64,000 bases of DNA from CAZMVU01 sp964569295 (GTDB lineage Bacteria > Hydrogenedentota > Hydrogenedentia > Hydrogenedentales > JAGMZX01), in assembly GCA_964569295.1 (NCBI GenBank), contig CAZMVU010000001.1:124001-188000 (forward strand). The letters run 5' to 3'. The position numbers were made by a program, and so were the translations under genes. The notes under the pieces were generated by a model that saw only the letters and a list, made by a program, of their open reading frames with translations, did not search any database and had not been told where the DNA came from. Numbering within the stretch: position 1 is the stretch's first letter; each line of letters begins with the position of its first letter. Of the stretch, positions 25,700 through 34,444 are shown piece by piece.

Positions 25700-26929
25700 A
25701 TGGGTGAGCACGAAGGCATAAAGCGGCGCACCTTTCTGGCCGGGGCCGCCGTGGGCACGGGCCTGAGCATTCTGCCTGCGCACACGGTATTCGGCGCGCC
25801 AGCGAACGAGAAACTCAAGCTCGGCCTCATCGGCTGCGGCAACCGCGGCGTGTGGCTCTCGCGTCTTTTCGAGAAGCATGCCAACACGAAAGTCACCGCG
25901 CTCCACGACTACTTCAAAGAGCAGGTGGATGCCGCCGGCGAACAGTTCGACGTGCCGCCCGCGCGGCGCTTTATCGGCCTCGACGGCTACAAGGAACTCC
26001 TTGCAACCGGCGTCGACGCGGTGGCCATCGAGAGTCCGCCCTATTTCCACCCCGCCCAGGCGAAGGCGGCCATCGAAGCGGGCAAACATGTCTTCCTCGC
26101 AAAGCCCCTCGCTGTCGATGTTCCAGGCTGCAACACGGTACTCGAAGCCGGCGCCGCCGCGAAAGGCACACGCAGCTTCCTTGTCGATTTCCAGACGCGC
26201 GCGGACCCGCTCTTCCGGGAAGCCGCGAAACGCGTACACGAACGCATGATCGGCGCGCCGGTGCTCGGCCATTTCTTTTACCACTGTGGGCGGCTGAACC
26301 TAAAGGAAAAGCCGGGCACGGAGGTGGCCCGCCTGCGCAACTGGTGCTTCGACATCGCACTCTCCGGCGACATCATCGTCGAGCAGAACATCCACGTGCT
26401 CGACGTGGCCACGTGGTACCTCGATGCGCACCCGCTCAAGGCCCACGGATGCGGTGGGCGCAAAGCGCGCACGGACGCCGGCGATTGCTGGGACCATTTC
26501 GTGGTCGCCTACACCTTCCCCGATGAAGTCCGGGTCGACTTCAGCGGCGCCCAGTTCGTCTATGGCTTCAACGACCTGTGCATGCGGCTTCACTGCGAAA
26601 CCGGCACCGTCGAATCGCACTATGGCGGACCAGTGCACATAAAGGCGAAGGCCGGCGGCTGGCGCGGCGGCGAAACGCCGCAGATTTACCAGCAAGGCGC
26701 CGTCAATAACATGATCGCCTTCGAGAAAAGCATCCGTACCGGCGATTACATCAACAATGTCGAGGATGCCGTGCGCAGCACACGCACAAGCATTCTCGGA
26801 CGTAAGGCGGCGTACGATAACCGCGCGGTCACCTGGGAAGAAATGCTCGCCGATGACAAACCGCTCGACCCGAAACTCGATCTGCCCAAGGACGGCCCCA
26901 TGGCAACGCGTGTGCCGCCGCAGAGGTAG
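25700..26929 (+). CDS. Tat-exported Gfo/Idh/MocA family oxidoreductase
   Basis: A 409-residue protein. KRRTFLAGAAVGTGLSIL is a Tat signal. The Rossmann fold follows with LKLGLIGCGNRGVWLSR (NAD(P) binding), and VAIESPPYFHPAQAKAAIEAG and VFLAKPLAVDVPGC, where the usual EKPLA motif reads AKPL; the catalytic Lys is kept but the Glu is not. The C-terminal half is a substrate-binding beta-sheet with VEQNIHVLDVATWYL. It is 13 bases from the TIM-barrel gene and probably acts in the same periplasmic sugar pathway. The family is broad: dehydrogenase, reductase or even glycosidase (GH109) activity cannot be decided. Confidence 0.9.
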   Translation: MGEHEGIKRRTFLAGAAVGTGLSILPAHTVFGAPANEKLKLGLIGCGNRGVWLSRLFEKHANTKVTALHDYFKEQVDAAGEQFDVPPARRFIGLDGYKELLATGVDAVAIESPPYFHPAQAKAAIEAGKHVFLAKPLAVDVPGCNTVLEAGAAAKGTRSFLVDFQTRADPLFREAAKRVHERMIGAPVLGHFFYHCGRLNLKEKPGTEVARLRNWCFDIALSGDIIVEQNIHVLDVATWYLDAHPLKAHGCGGRKARTDAGDCWDHFVVAYTFPDEVRVDFSGAQFVYGFNDLCMRLHCETGTVESHYGGPVHIKAKAGGWRGGETPQIYQQGAVNNMIAFEKSIRTGDYINNVEDAVRSTRTSILGRKAAYDNRAVTWEEMLADDKPLDPKLDLPKDGPMATRVPPQR

Positions 26930-27033
26930 TTTTGCGTAATTCTTTAGCCCGAAGTTCCAAGCGATTTTAGCCGGCGTAATCTTCGATTGGGCGCAGCCCA
27001 CGTTGGAGATTTGCTGCCCTTGCGAGAATACGC

Positions 27034-27411
27034 TTACGCTGATATGCCGAGCAGTTCGTTGACCGTATCGAGGAGGGTTTTGCGTTCGACGGGTTTGGCC
27101 AAGGTCTTGAGGGCGCCGAAGACGCGTGCATAATCCAGACACATTTCGCTGGATATCTGGGCGCCGCCGCCGGAAATGGCGATGATCTTCGCGTCTGGGT
27201 AGTCGCGCCAGAGTTCCAGGATGATCTCGAGGCCATCCTTATCCGGCATCACGATATCGGTAATGAGCAAATCGGCGGGGTTCGTGCGGTATTCGCGCAA
27301 GCCCGTCTTGCCATCGCCGGCCTCGCACACGGTATGGCCGGCCCGCTCGAGCATATGCCGCAGTACATTGCGCACAGAAGGTTCATCGTCAATGATTAGA
27401 ATTCTAGCCAC
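27034..27411 (-). CDS. Stand-alone response regulator receiver
   Basis: About 125 residues of receiver. LIIDDEPSVRNVLRHML gives the acidic pocket, LLITDIVMPDKDGLEIIL the phospho-Asp, IIAISGGG the Ser/Thr position and LAKPVERKTLL the Lys. I chose a GTG at 27411 because GGGGA is nine bases upstream; the ATG at 27420 would leave one base. It has no output domain. It is convergent with the upstream oxidoreductase and points away from the RsbW-like gene. Confidence 0.88.
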   Translation of the reverse strand: MARILIIDDEPSVRNVLRHMLERAGHTVCEAGDGKTGLREYRTNPADLLITDIVMPDKDGLEIILELWRDYPDAKIIAISGGGAQISSEMCLDYARVFGALKTLAKPVERKTLLDTVNELLGISA

Positions 27412-27696
27412 GTGAGCCATTCCCCAGGGTGCCAACAAACAATATCCATGGCCCGATTGTAGCGTGTATGCAGGCCAAAAGGGAAACCGGGGGGATGCGC
27501 CGGGAATGAACTGGCAACTCCCAAAAATTTAACCCCCCAAAAGGGCGCCGCGGGCAGGTCCGCACAAGCGGTTGCGCCACGACGCCCCAGGGGGGATTGG
27601 GGCGGGGTTCACTAGCCTGGCAACTGCCCTCGACCACGCGTAGGCCTGAAGGCACACTGCCAAGCTTGCAAAAGTCGTCTTCAAATGTATCGGCGC

Positions 27697-28152
27697 CTAG
27701 CCTGCACCGGTGGGATCTGGCAGCGGATGTTCCGAAGGCGCCCGCAGAAACGCCGTCACTTCGTTGCCCTTCTTGTTGAATTCCAGCCGATCAGCGTATG
27801 CATTGATGAGCTTATAGCCGCGATGTTCAAGTTCTCCCGGCTGTTCCGGAAGACGCAGGTCCAGGATGTGGTAGTTGAACCCTTCGCCGGCGTCGCGGAC
27901 GGTAACGCTGACCATGCCGGGGTGGCTTGCATCAATGCGGCACCACACGCGTTGGGCGGCGTCTTCCTCGTTGCCGTGCACAATCGCATTTTTAAGTAAT
28001 TCCCGCAGCACGATACTGATGTGGTGTGGATGCACGCCGAACCGGCTGCTGAAAGCGATGGCGCTACGCAGAACCTCCCCTGCCAGATTATGCTCGGATA
28101 TGAATGCGAATTCGAGCGCGGAGGCCTCTTCTTTGCATTCAAGTGGAGCCAT
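27697..28152 (-). CDS. RsbW-like serine-protein kinase / anti-sigma factor
   Basis: An HATPase_c domain of the RsbW/SpoIIAB type. From MAPLECKEEASALEFAF it has the early helix (NLAGEVLRSAIAFSSRF), the N-box LRELLKNAIVHGNEED (Asn chelates Mg2+), the G1 loop DAGEGFNYHIL and RGYKLINAYADRLEF. Such proteins bind sigma factors and phosphorylate a STAS antagonist; SpoIIE-type phosphatases oppose them. I chose the ATG at 28152, which gives a family-like length of about 151; the frame is open much further upstream, and ATGs at 28209 and 28239 are alternatives. The two related sites at 28298-28418 lie in its upstream region. It is just downstream of the sigma-54 regulator and kinase, all leftward. Confidence 0.8.
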   Translation of the reverse strand: MAPLECKEEASALEFAFISEHNLAGEVLRSAIAFSSRFGVHPHHISIVLRELLKNAIVHGNEEDAAQRVWCRIDASHPGMVSVTVRDAGEGFNYHILDLRLPEQPGELEHRGYKLINAYADRLEFNKKGNEVTAFLRAPSEHPLPDPTGAG

Positions 28153-28297
28153 GTCATCGCCACTTTCACCAGTCCGGCGTACACCTGCTACCCCTTCATT
28201 CCCGACCATGCCTTGGCCAGCGTGGGTAGTTCCGTTCATCAAGCCCACGTCGCAATCGCCACATGAAGGAGCAAGCGCAATGCCAGTTCGCGTAATG

Positions 28298-28418
28298 TTG
28301 TGCAAGACATTGCAGCACAATAGCTTGTAAAAGGATGTCAGCAGCAGATTCAGCGAGAAAGGGTGTGCGGAATTTGACCACCGGAAGCGCTTTTGTGTTG
28401 TAAGACATTGCAAAACAA
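28298..28418. promoter_or_regulatory. Two copies of an operator-like dyad before the RsbW-like gene
   Basis: Both sites share an identical 11-base core AAGACATTGCA (28304 and 28402) within flanks that pair: TTGTGC...GCACAA at 28298-28320 and TTGT...ACAA at 28398-28418. The cores are 98 bases apart in the same orientation. Site 2 sits 53 bases left of the stop of the sigma-54 regulator gene. The layout suggests a paired regulator site controlling the leftward gene. I do not recognise the regulator. Confidence 0.45.
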
Positions 28419-28470
28419 TTAGTTACATACTGAAATTCAATGTGCACTGTCCAAATAGTGACCACCCCTT

Positions 28471-29883
28471 TCAGGTATCTTCCTCCGAAGGGGCCGCGCG
28501 CAGGCGGTTGTTGAGGGTGGTGCGCGAGATACCCAGCATTTCCGCCGCAAGGGTCTTGTTGCCTTTCGTACGCGCCACGGCCTCGTTGATGAGCCGATCA
28601 GTCGTTTCCTGCAGGGTGGGCAGGGTATCGCCGAATACGATGCCGTCGGTGGCGTTTGTATGAGGGGGCACTTGCGGCAGGTCTCGCTTGATATACGTTT
28701 TGAAGGATTCCATCGAGAGGACGCGCGCCTGGTGCCGGCTGACCGCGTCGAAGATCATGGCATCGAGCTCACGTACGTTGCCGGGGAAGTCATACAACTC
28801 GAGCAATGTGAGCAGCTCGGCCGGAGGGGTGGGCTTGCGTTTGCCCAACGATTCGGCCGCCTTGGCGAGGAAGTGGCCGACGAGCAGCGGCAAATCCTCC
28901 GTACGCTCGCGCAGCGGCGGCAGATGAATATGGTGTGTGGTAAGGCGGTAGTACAAATCCCGGCGGAAGTGGCGGCGTTTGCGCAGGATGTCTGGCGAGA
29001 GGTTGGTGGCCACCACGATGCGCGCGTCGGTGCGCTTGGGGGTGTCCGATCCGAGAGCGAGGTATTCGCGCGTTTCAATCAGGCGCAGCAGTTTTGTTTG
29101 CGAGGAGAGGTTGAGGTCGCCGATTTCATCCAGCAGCAGGGTGCCCCCAGCAGCCTTTTCGATAATGCCAGGCCGGGGAGACTCCGCGCCGGTGAACGCG
29201 CCTTTCCGGTGGCCGAACAGCGTGTCGGAGAACATGTTGTCATCGAGCCCTGCTACATTCACGGCGACAAACGGGCCGGTCCGCTGGCTGGCGGCATGGA
29301 TAGCCTGCGCCATGAGTTCTTTCCCGGTGCCGGTTTCACCTGTGATGAGTACCGGCCGTGTCGACGGGGCGATGGTCTCCGCGTACTCGAAGATACGGCG
29401 CATGGCAGGCGACTGGGTGACAATGTTGGCGAACGCTTCGGGATGATGGAGTGTGCGGGACAGCAACTGCTCGGACACGCGGGCGTATTCGCGGCGTAAC
29501 TCGCGCAGTTCGAGCGCACGGTGCACGGAGGCCATGAGGCGGGCGTTTTCGGCGGGCTTGACGATGTAATCGAAGGCGCCCGCGCGCACACAGCGCACGG
29601 CCGTGTCCACGTCGTTGGCGCCGGTGAAGACGATGACGGGCATATCCGGGTATTCCTGCATACAGATTTCCAGAAGCTTTTCCCCTGGGACGTTGGGCAT
29701 CCAGAGGTCAAGCAGCATAACCCCGATTTCGTGTTGCTGGAGCACACCGGGGACGTCACGGCTGTCATTGAGGGCGATGACATTCTCGATGCCGCCGGCG
29801 TTCAGGATGGTCTCGAGACTTTCGGTGACGTGTTGTTCGTCGTCGACAAGCAAAACGGGCAGGTCGGTGAAGGGTGCGGTCAT
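28471..29883 (-). CDS. NtrC-family sigma-54-dependent response regulator
   Basis: A 470-residue protein. The receiver (1-125; LLVDDEQHV, phospho-Asp 59 in VMLLDLWMPN, Lys in DYIVKPAENA) is followed by an AAA+ domain (about 145-385). That domain has Walker A GETGTGKEL (182-190), the sigma-54 contact loop GAFTGA (228-233) and Walker B TLLLDEIGDL; arginine-finger segments are present (FRRDLYYRL). The C-terminus is a Fis-type helix-turn-helix (LAAEMLGISRTTLNNRLR). It should activate RNA polymerase-sigma-54 promoters. It overlaps the upstream kinase by four bases (ATGA), so kinase and regulator are translationally coupled. The true start is ATG at 29883; the frame upstream of it overlaps the kinase. 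Confidence 0.95.
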   Translation of the reverse strand: MTAPFTDLPVLLVDDEQHVTESLETILNAGGIENVIALNDSRDVPGVLQQHEIGVMLLDLWMPNVPGEKLLEICMQEYPDMPVIVFTGANDVDTAVRCVRAGAFDYIVKPAENARLMASVHRALELRELRREYARVSEQLLSRTLHHPEAFANIVTQSPAMRRIFEYAETIAPSTRPVLITGETGTGKELMAQAIHAASQRTGPFVAVNVAGLDDNMFSDTLFGHRKGAFTGAESPRPGIIEKAAGGTLLLDEIGDLNLSSQTKLLRLIETREYLALGSDTPKRTDARIVVATNLSPDILRKRRHFRRDLYYRLTTHHIHLPPLRERTEDLPLLVGHFLAKAAESLGKRKPTPPAELLTLLELYDFPGNVRELDAMIFDAVSRHQARVLSMESFKTYIKRDLPQVPPHTNATDGIVFGDTLPTLQETTDRLINEAVARTKGNKTLAAEMLGISRTTLNNRLRAAPSEEDT

Positions 29884-32800
29884 GATGCGGCGCTTTCCTG
29901 GTCGTGGCTGTTCCCATGTGCGGGCAGGTGTACGTCGACCGTGGTGCCCTTGCCGGGGATGGAACGGAAGTGCATAGCGCCCTTGTGGGCATTGATAATA
30001 GTTGCGCAGATAGACAGGCCGAGTCCTGTCCCTCCGCTGTCGCGCTTGGTGGTGAAAAAGGGATCGGTAATACGGGGCAGCAGGTCCGCCGTGATGCCGC
30101 TGCCTTCGTCGGTGATGGAGAGGATAACCTCGCCGGTGTCTTGGGTGTAGCGCGCGGCGATCTGTATGGCGCGGCTGGGATCGGGCAAAGCCTGGCACGC
30201 GTTTTGTATGAGATTGATGGTCACTTGCTCGAGCCGGCGAAAGCTGCCACGTACAGGCGGGAGGTTTTGCGGACTATCGCGCACAAAATGGCGTGTAGAC
30301 CGCTTGATCATGTTATGCAGGAGCGTGGTGGCGGAGTCGAGCACTTCATCGATGTCGACGGGCTCGATGAACCCGTCCGGTTCCTGTTGGGCGAAGCCGC
30401 GTAGCTCCTGCACGGTGACGCTGATCCGCTGGGCGCCGTCGCGCATGCTGTCGATGAGGCGGGGCACGCGGTCGCGCATTTTGCTGTAGGGCACGCCGCC
30501 AAGCAGGAAGTCGCCGTTCTCTTCATGGTATTCCTCGAGCACGGGGCGAATACCCTCCCACACGTCGTGCAGCGAGGTGATATTCGAGAGGATGAACGCA
30601 TTCGGGTTGTTGATTTCGTGGGCCACGCCGGAGACCAGGATCCCGAGAGAGGCCATCTTGTCGGCCTGGATGAGTTGCTGCTCGCGCAGCTTGGCCGCCT
30701 GCTCGGCGCGGCGCTGATCCGTAATGTCCGCGCCCGAACTCAATACGCCGGCAATAGCGCCGGCCTCATTGCGCAGCACGCTGTTGCGCCATGCGATGAT
30801 GCGTTCCTCGCCGCTGCGGGTAAACACGGGGTTTTCATGCGCCTCCATCTGTTCAAATTCTCCGCGCAGCAATTCCTGAAATAGTGTGCGCATTGACTGG
30901 CGCAAGCGCAGGGGCAGGCAGGTGTCGATGTAGTTCGCGCCGAGAAGCTCGTGTTCCTCATAGCCGAGTATCTGGCATCCCTTGCGGTTGATGAGGGTGA
31001 TCCGCTGGTCGGCGTCGATGGCGATCATCATGACGCCAGCAATATCGAGATAATGTTGGGCGCGCTCGGTTTCATGGCGCAGGGCGGCGGCGGCGCGTTT
31101 GCGCTCGGTAATATCCTGCAGCGTGCCTATCAGGCCGATGTGCCTCCCGTCATCGTCGCTGAGGTATTCGGTGTCGGCGGTAATGTGGCGTGTCTCGCCA
31201 TTTCTTATGATGCGGAATTCGCTGGCGATGGGCTTGTGGGTGGTGCGCAGTTGCCGCACCTGACGCCGCACCTTCTCATAATCGCCGGGATGGATCGCGT
31301 TGAAAAAGTATTGCTTATAGTTGCCGTCGAAGGTGTTCCTGTCTACACCGAAGATACGGTATATCTCCTCTGACCAGGTGATTTCCCTTGTAGCGAAATC
31401 CCAGCGCCAATTGCCTATTCGTGCAATCTTCTGGGCGCGGGCCAGATCGCGCTGGCTATGGCGCAGGGCGACTTCCGTGGCACGGCGCATGGTGATGTCG
31501 CATGCGATGCAAGAAGCGCCGGTAATGCTGTTGGCGGCGTCGCGAATGGGAGATAGGGTAAACGAGAGATCCATGGGGGCGCCGCTACGGTGTCGGCAGG
31601 CGATCTCGATATGGCGCAGGGTTTGACCGCGCAGTACCCGCTTCAGAACGTCGGCCATGTCCGGGCTGCCCTCGCACAACGTGGCCAGCGGTTTACCAAG
31701 CGCTTCGTGGCGGGGGTAGCCGTAGATGTGGCATGCACCCGCGTTCCAACTGGTGACGCGGCCCGCGCAATCCAACCCGATGATGGCGTCGTCCGAGTTT
31801 TCAACAACAGCCGTCACATGTTCGTGCAACTCATCGGTCTGCTTGCGTTTGGAAATGTCCGTAAAAATGCCGATCATGCGGGTGGGGTTGCCTTCGGAAT
31901 CGCGCCAGGCCACACGGCCTACCAGCAGAATCCAGAAGTACGTGCCCCCGGCGCCGCGCACGCGCACTTCCTCGGACAAACTGACGCGCGATCCGTCCAG
32001 GTTTTCCTGCACGGCCTCGAGCACACGCGGCGCGTCATCGGGATGGAGCGTATCCCGCCAGTTATCAATTTGATCCAGGGTTTCGTCAAGATCCTCAAAT
32101 TCGCGTCGGGCGAACCATTCCCGTCCGAGGATGACGCGATCCGTCATGGGGAACCAGTCCCACACGCCCACCTCACCGGCCCGAAGCGCCAGTTCGAGCC
32201 GTTCATTGGTCTCGCGCAGGGCGTGGCGGTGCTGCCGTAGCCGGTACCAGCTCTGAAACGTGTAGAGCAGGAGGGCGGTGGCGATGAGGGAAAGTAGGAT
32301 ATTGATGGCCAGGCGCTCGGTGTTCTCCCAGCGCATTTGCTGGAAAAGTGCCGGATTGACGTGTCGCGCGGTCGCGATCCAGGTTCCGCCCAATAAAGTG
32401 AATTTACGGGTGGTGGCCCATTGACGGGCGTGTGTGTCGGCGGGAATCGCCGTGCTGAAGCGCGGGCCGCCAGGCACCTTGAGGCTGAGGCTGAATTGTT
32501 GGTTGCGGAAATCCTGGGAGATGTTGGCGACGATACGCTCGATGTCAAGCAGCATGGTAAGGTTGCGGTTGCCCAGTTCGGAATCCGTTGAGTCGAAATG
32601 GAGCGCAAACACACGCTCATCGAATGGCATGGGGGCGCAAATAGCAAATGGCGTGTCGCCCTGCCCGGCATTTTCCGGGGGATGGCAACGGGGCAGGGTG
32701 ATTTCGGCGAAATCCGGGGGGGTTATTTCGAGTAGCTCCCCGGCGTCATCCCGCAGGATGATGGCGCGGCAGGCGGACCGCTCCTGTTGCATGACCTTTG

Positions 32801-33086
32801 CGCGGTGGCGGTAGAGCGAAAGATTGTGGGCGGCGTTGTGGCGCGTGAGGACGGTGCCCAGATAGCTGAGGTCGCGTTGGCACCCTTCCATGTAATGATC
32901 GAATTGGATGGAGAAGTGCTGTGCCGCTTCCTCGGTTTCGTTCTTGATCAATTGCTGGAGCAAGTCCTTCGCGGTCAGCCAGGAGAGCAGGTTACCGCTC
33001 AGCAGTAGGGCGAACATGCCGATTCCAAGCGCCCAGAGGCCGGCCCGCAACAGCAGGGTGGTTCGTGCTTTCGGCCGCAACGCCAT
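29880..33086 (-). CDS. Multi-PAS sensor histidine kinase, partner of the sigma-54 regulator
   Basis: A 1068-residue kinase. A helix at about 12-35 and another at about 262-285 enclose an extracytoplasmic sensor (about 36-260). Four PAS/PAC modules follow (around 300-415, 420-540, 545-680 and 680-800), with PAC ends such as RMIGIFTDISKRKQ and GLIGTLQDITERKR. The transmitter has the H-box GVAHEINNPNAFIL (His about 821), an N-box INLIQNACQALP, and DEGSGITADLLPRITDPFFT and GGTGLGLSIC. HEINNP H-boxes are typical of NtrB-like kinases that feed NtrC-type regulators. I chose ATG at 33086 because GAGGAG is nine bases upstream. It overlaps the regulator by four bases. Confidence 0.95.
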   Translation of the reverse strand: MALRPKARTTLLLRAGLWALGIGMFALLLSGNLLSWLTAKDLLQQLIKNETEEAAQHFSIQFDHYMEGCQRDLSYLGTVLTRHNAAHNLSLYRHRAKVMQQERSACRAIILRDDAGELLEITPPDFAEITLPRCHPPENAGQGDTPFAICAPMPFDERVFALHFDSTDSELGNRNLTMLLDIERIVANISQDFRNQQFSLSLKVPGGPRFSTAIPADTHARQWATTRKFTLLGGTWIATARHVNPALFQQMRWENTERLAINILLSLIATALLLYTFQSWYRLRQHRHALRETNERLELALRAGEVGVWDWFPMTDRVILGREWFARREFEDLDETLDQIDNWRDTLHPDDAPRVLEAVQENLDGSRVSLSEEVRVRGAGGTYFWILLVGRVAWRDSEGNPTRMIGIFTDISKRKQTDELHEHVTAVVENSDDAIIGLDCAGRVTSWNAGACHIYGYPRHEALGKPLATLCEGSPDMADVLKRVLRGQTLRHIEIACRHRSGAPMDLSFTLSPIRDAANSITGASCIACDITMRRATEVALRHSQRDLARAQKIARIGNWRWDFATREITWSEEIYRIFGVDRNTFDGNYKQYFFNAIHPGDYEKVRRQVRQLRTTHKPIASEFRIIRNGETRHITADTEYLSDDDGRHIGLIGTLQDITERKRAAAALRHETERAQHYLDIAGVMMIAIDADQRITLINRKGCQILGYEEHELLGANYIDTCLPLRLRQSMRTLFQELLRGEFEQMEAHENPVFTRSGEERIIAWRNSVLRNEAGAIAGVLSSGADITDQRRAEQAAKLREQQLIQADKMASLGILVSGVAHEINNPNAFILSNITSLHDVWEGIRPVLEEYHEENGDFLLGGVPYSKMRDRVPRLIDSMRDGAQRISVTVQELRGFAQQEPDGFIEPVDIDEVLDSATTLLHNMIKRSTRHFVRDSPQNLPPVRGSFRRLEQVTINLIQNACQALPDPSRAIQIAARYTQDTGEVILSITDEGSGITADLLPRITDPFFTTKRDSGGTGLGLSICATIINAHKGAMHFRSIPGKGTTVDVHLPAHGNSHDQESAAS

Positions 33087-33144
33087 GATGGACAGCTCCT
33101 CTGGCCGCCTGTGCGACATGAGGCACCAACGGCGGCTGGGCCTC

Positions 33145-33152
33145 AGTATAAT
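33145..33152. promoter_or_regulatory. Possible -10 elements between the kinase and GT2 genes
   Basis: AGTATAAT in the gap reads TATAAT to the right (33147-33152) and TATACT to the left (33150-33145). The leftward one is about 60 bases before the kinase start. No good -35 is seen in either direction, so support is weak. Confidence 0.3.
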
Positions 33153-33348
33153 GCACGTTGCCCTGCTGGCGAAACGGTGCGCCCGTTGTGCCGGTCAAAC
33201 CCGGTGAAGTAGCATGGCGGCGCTCGCACGCCCGAGCCGGCATTTCCTGAATGTCCGCAAGGCAAGCCGCGCCACGGTGTGCGGGCCTTTGTGCCATGAA
33301 TGGACGGCCTTGCCGGGCCCGGGAAGTACCGCAAGAATCGAGGCAGCA

Positions 33349-34071
33349 GTGCAGTGTAGTTTGGTAATACCGGCATACAACGAGGCGGACCGCATCGTGG
33401 ATACGTTGCATGGGGCGATCGGCTATCTCGACGCCGAGCCTTATGACGCGGAAATCATCGTGGTCGACGACGGCAGCGATGACGGCACCCGTGCGGCGGT
33501 CGAGGGGGTGGGCGCGGCTGGGCGCACGCCGGTAAGGTGCGTGCATTATGCGGCAAACCAAGGCAAAGGCTTTGCCGTGCGCGAAGGCATGGCGGCGGCC
33601 ACCGGCGATTACCGTGTGTTCTACGATGCCGACGGATCGACTCCTATCGCGGAATTGGAAAAACTGTGGCCACGCTTCGAGGCGGGCGCCGATGTCGTGA
33701 TCGGGTCGCGCTCGCTGCCGGAATCCGACGTGGCTGTGCGGCAGGCCTGGTACCGTGAGTGCATGGGCAAAGTATTCAACGGCGTATTGCGCCTTCTCGG
33801 GCTCACCCGTTTTCGGGACACCCAGTGCGGTTTCAAAGGGTTCACAGCCGCGGCCTGCGCCGTGATATTTCCCCGGCAGACAATCATGCACTTCAGCTTT
33901 GATGCCGAACTGCTCTATATCGCCCAGCTGCACGGCCTGCGTGTTGACGAGGTTCCCTTGCGCTGGCTCAACGAGCCGAAGTCACGCGTGCATCCCGTCC
34001 GCGATGCTGTGCGTATGTTCTGGGATCTGCTGCGCGTGCGTTGGCGTGCATTGCGCGGCGGTTATGATTGA
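33349..34071 (+). CDS. Family 2 glycosyltransferase, polyprenyl-phosphate glycosyl transferase-like
   Basis: About 240 residues. From the GTG at 33349 (GAGG five bases upstream) it reads VQCSLVIPAYNEADRIVDTL, then IIVVDDGSDDGTRAA (nucleotide-sugar site), GKGFAVREGMAAATGDYRVFYDADGSTPIAEL (DAD metal motif), IGSRSLPESDV, and DTQCGFKGFTAAACAVIF near the acceptor site. This set is typical of dolichyl-/polyprenyl-phosphate mannose or glucose synthases (DPM1-like) without a membrane anchor. The donor cannot be told from sequence. The frame is open to 33214 upstream, so a longer N-terminus is possible. Confidence 0.88.
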   Translation: MQCSLVIPAYNEADRIVDTLHGAIGYLDAEPYDAEIIVVDDGSDDGTRAAVEGVGAAGRTPVRCVHYAANQGKGFAVREGMAAATGDYRVFYDADGSTPIAELEKLWPRFEAGADVVIGSRSLPESDVAVRQAWYRECMGKVFNGVLRLLGLTRFRDTQCGFKGFTAAACAVIFPRQTIMHFSFDAELLYIAQLHGLRVDEVPLRWLNEPKSRVHPVRDAVRMFWDLLRVRWRALRGGYD

Positions 34072-34272
34072 GCCGCTCGAGGGCACCGGCCGTCTTGGGC
34101 GCCGGGGACAATCACCCCATTTCGGGTTTTGCATGCACCGTATACGTACCACCCGAATTCACTCTTGCCAAAATACGCTCAGAAAACACACACGCCGGCG
34201 TTCATTTTCGGGCTGGATGGGCGCCGCATATTCTCGAGACCGTTACTTTCATGAAGAGACTTGCGTCCATTT

Positions 34273-34360
34273 CGTCATGCCTGTGAAAGCAGGCATCCAG
34301 AAAAGACGCCGGAAACGCTGTACGACCGGCTCTGGATTCCCGCCTGCGCGGGAATGACCG
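34273..34360. repeat. Palindromic REP/NEMIS-like dispersed repeat
   Basis: An imperfect inverted pair of hairpins: GTCATGCCTG-TGAAAG-CAGGCATCCAG (34274-34300) and CTGGATTCCC-GCCTGC-GCGGGAATGAC (34332-34358). The outer arms GTCAT...ATGAC and CCAG...CTGG pair with each other, so the whole can fold as one cruciform. This is the common 'CATTCCCGCGxxxGCGGGAATCCAG' type of bacterial intergenic repeat. It lies between the GT2 and the GH109-like gene. Confidence 0.8.
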
Positions 34361-34444
34361 TTTGTTTCGATTCTGCAACGGTTTCCGAAAAATTGCCTTG
34401 GACAGTAGTGAGCGAGGGAAAATACTGATCACAGGAGTACCACC

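Noticed and set aside
28471..30198. Longer 575-residue sigma-54 regulator
   Set aside because: The extra N-terminus overlaps the kinase's own coding sequence; the ATGA overlap and receiver start at 29883 are convincing.
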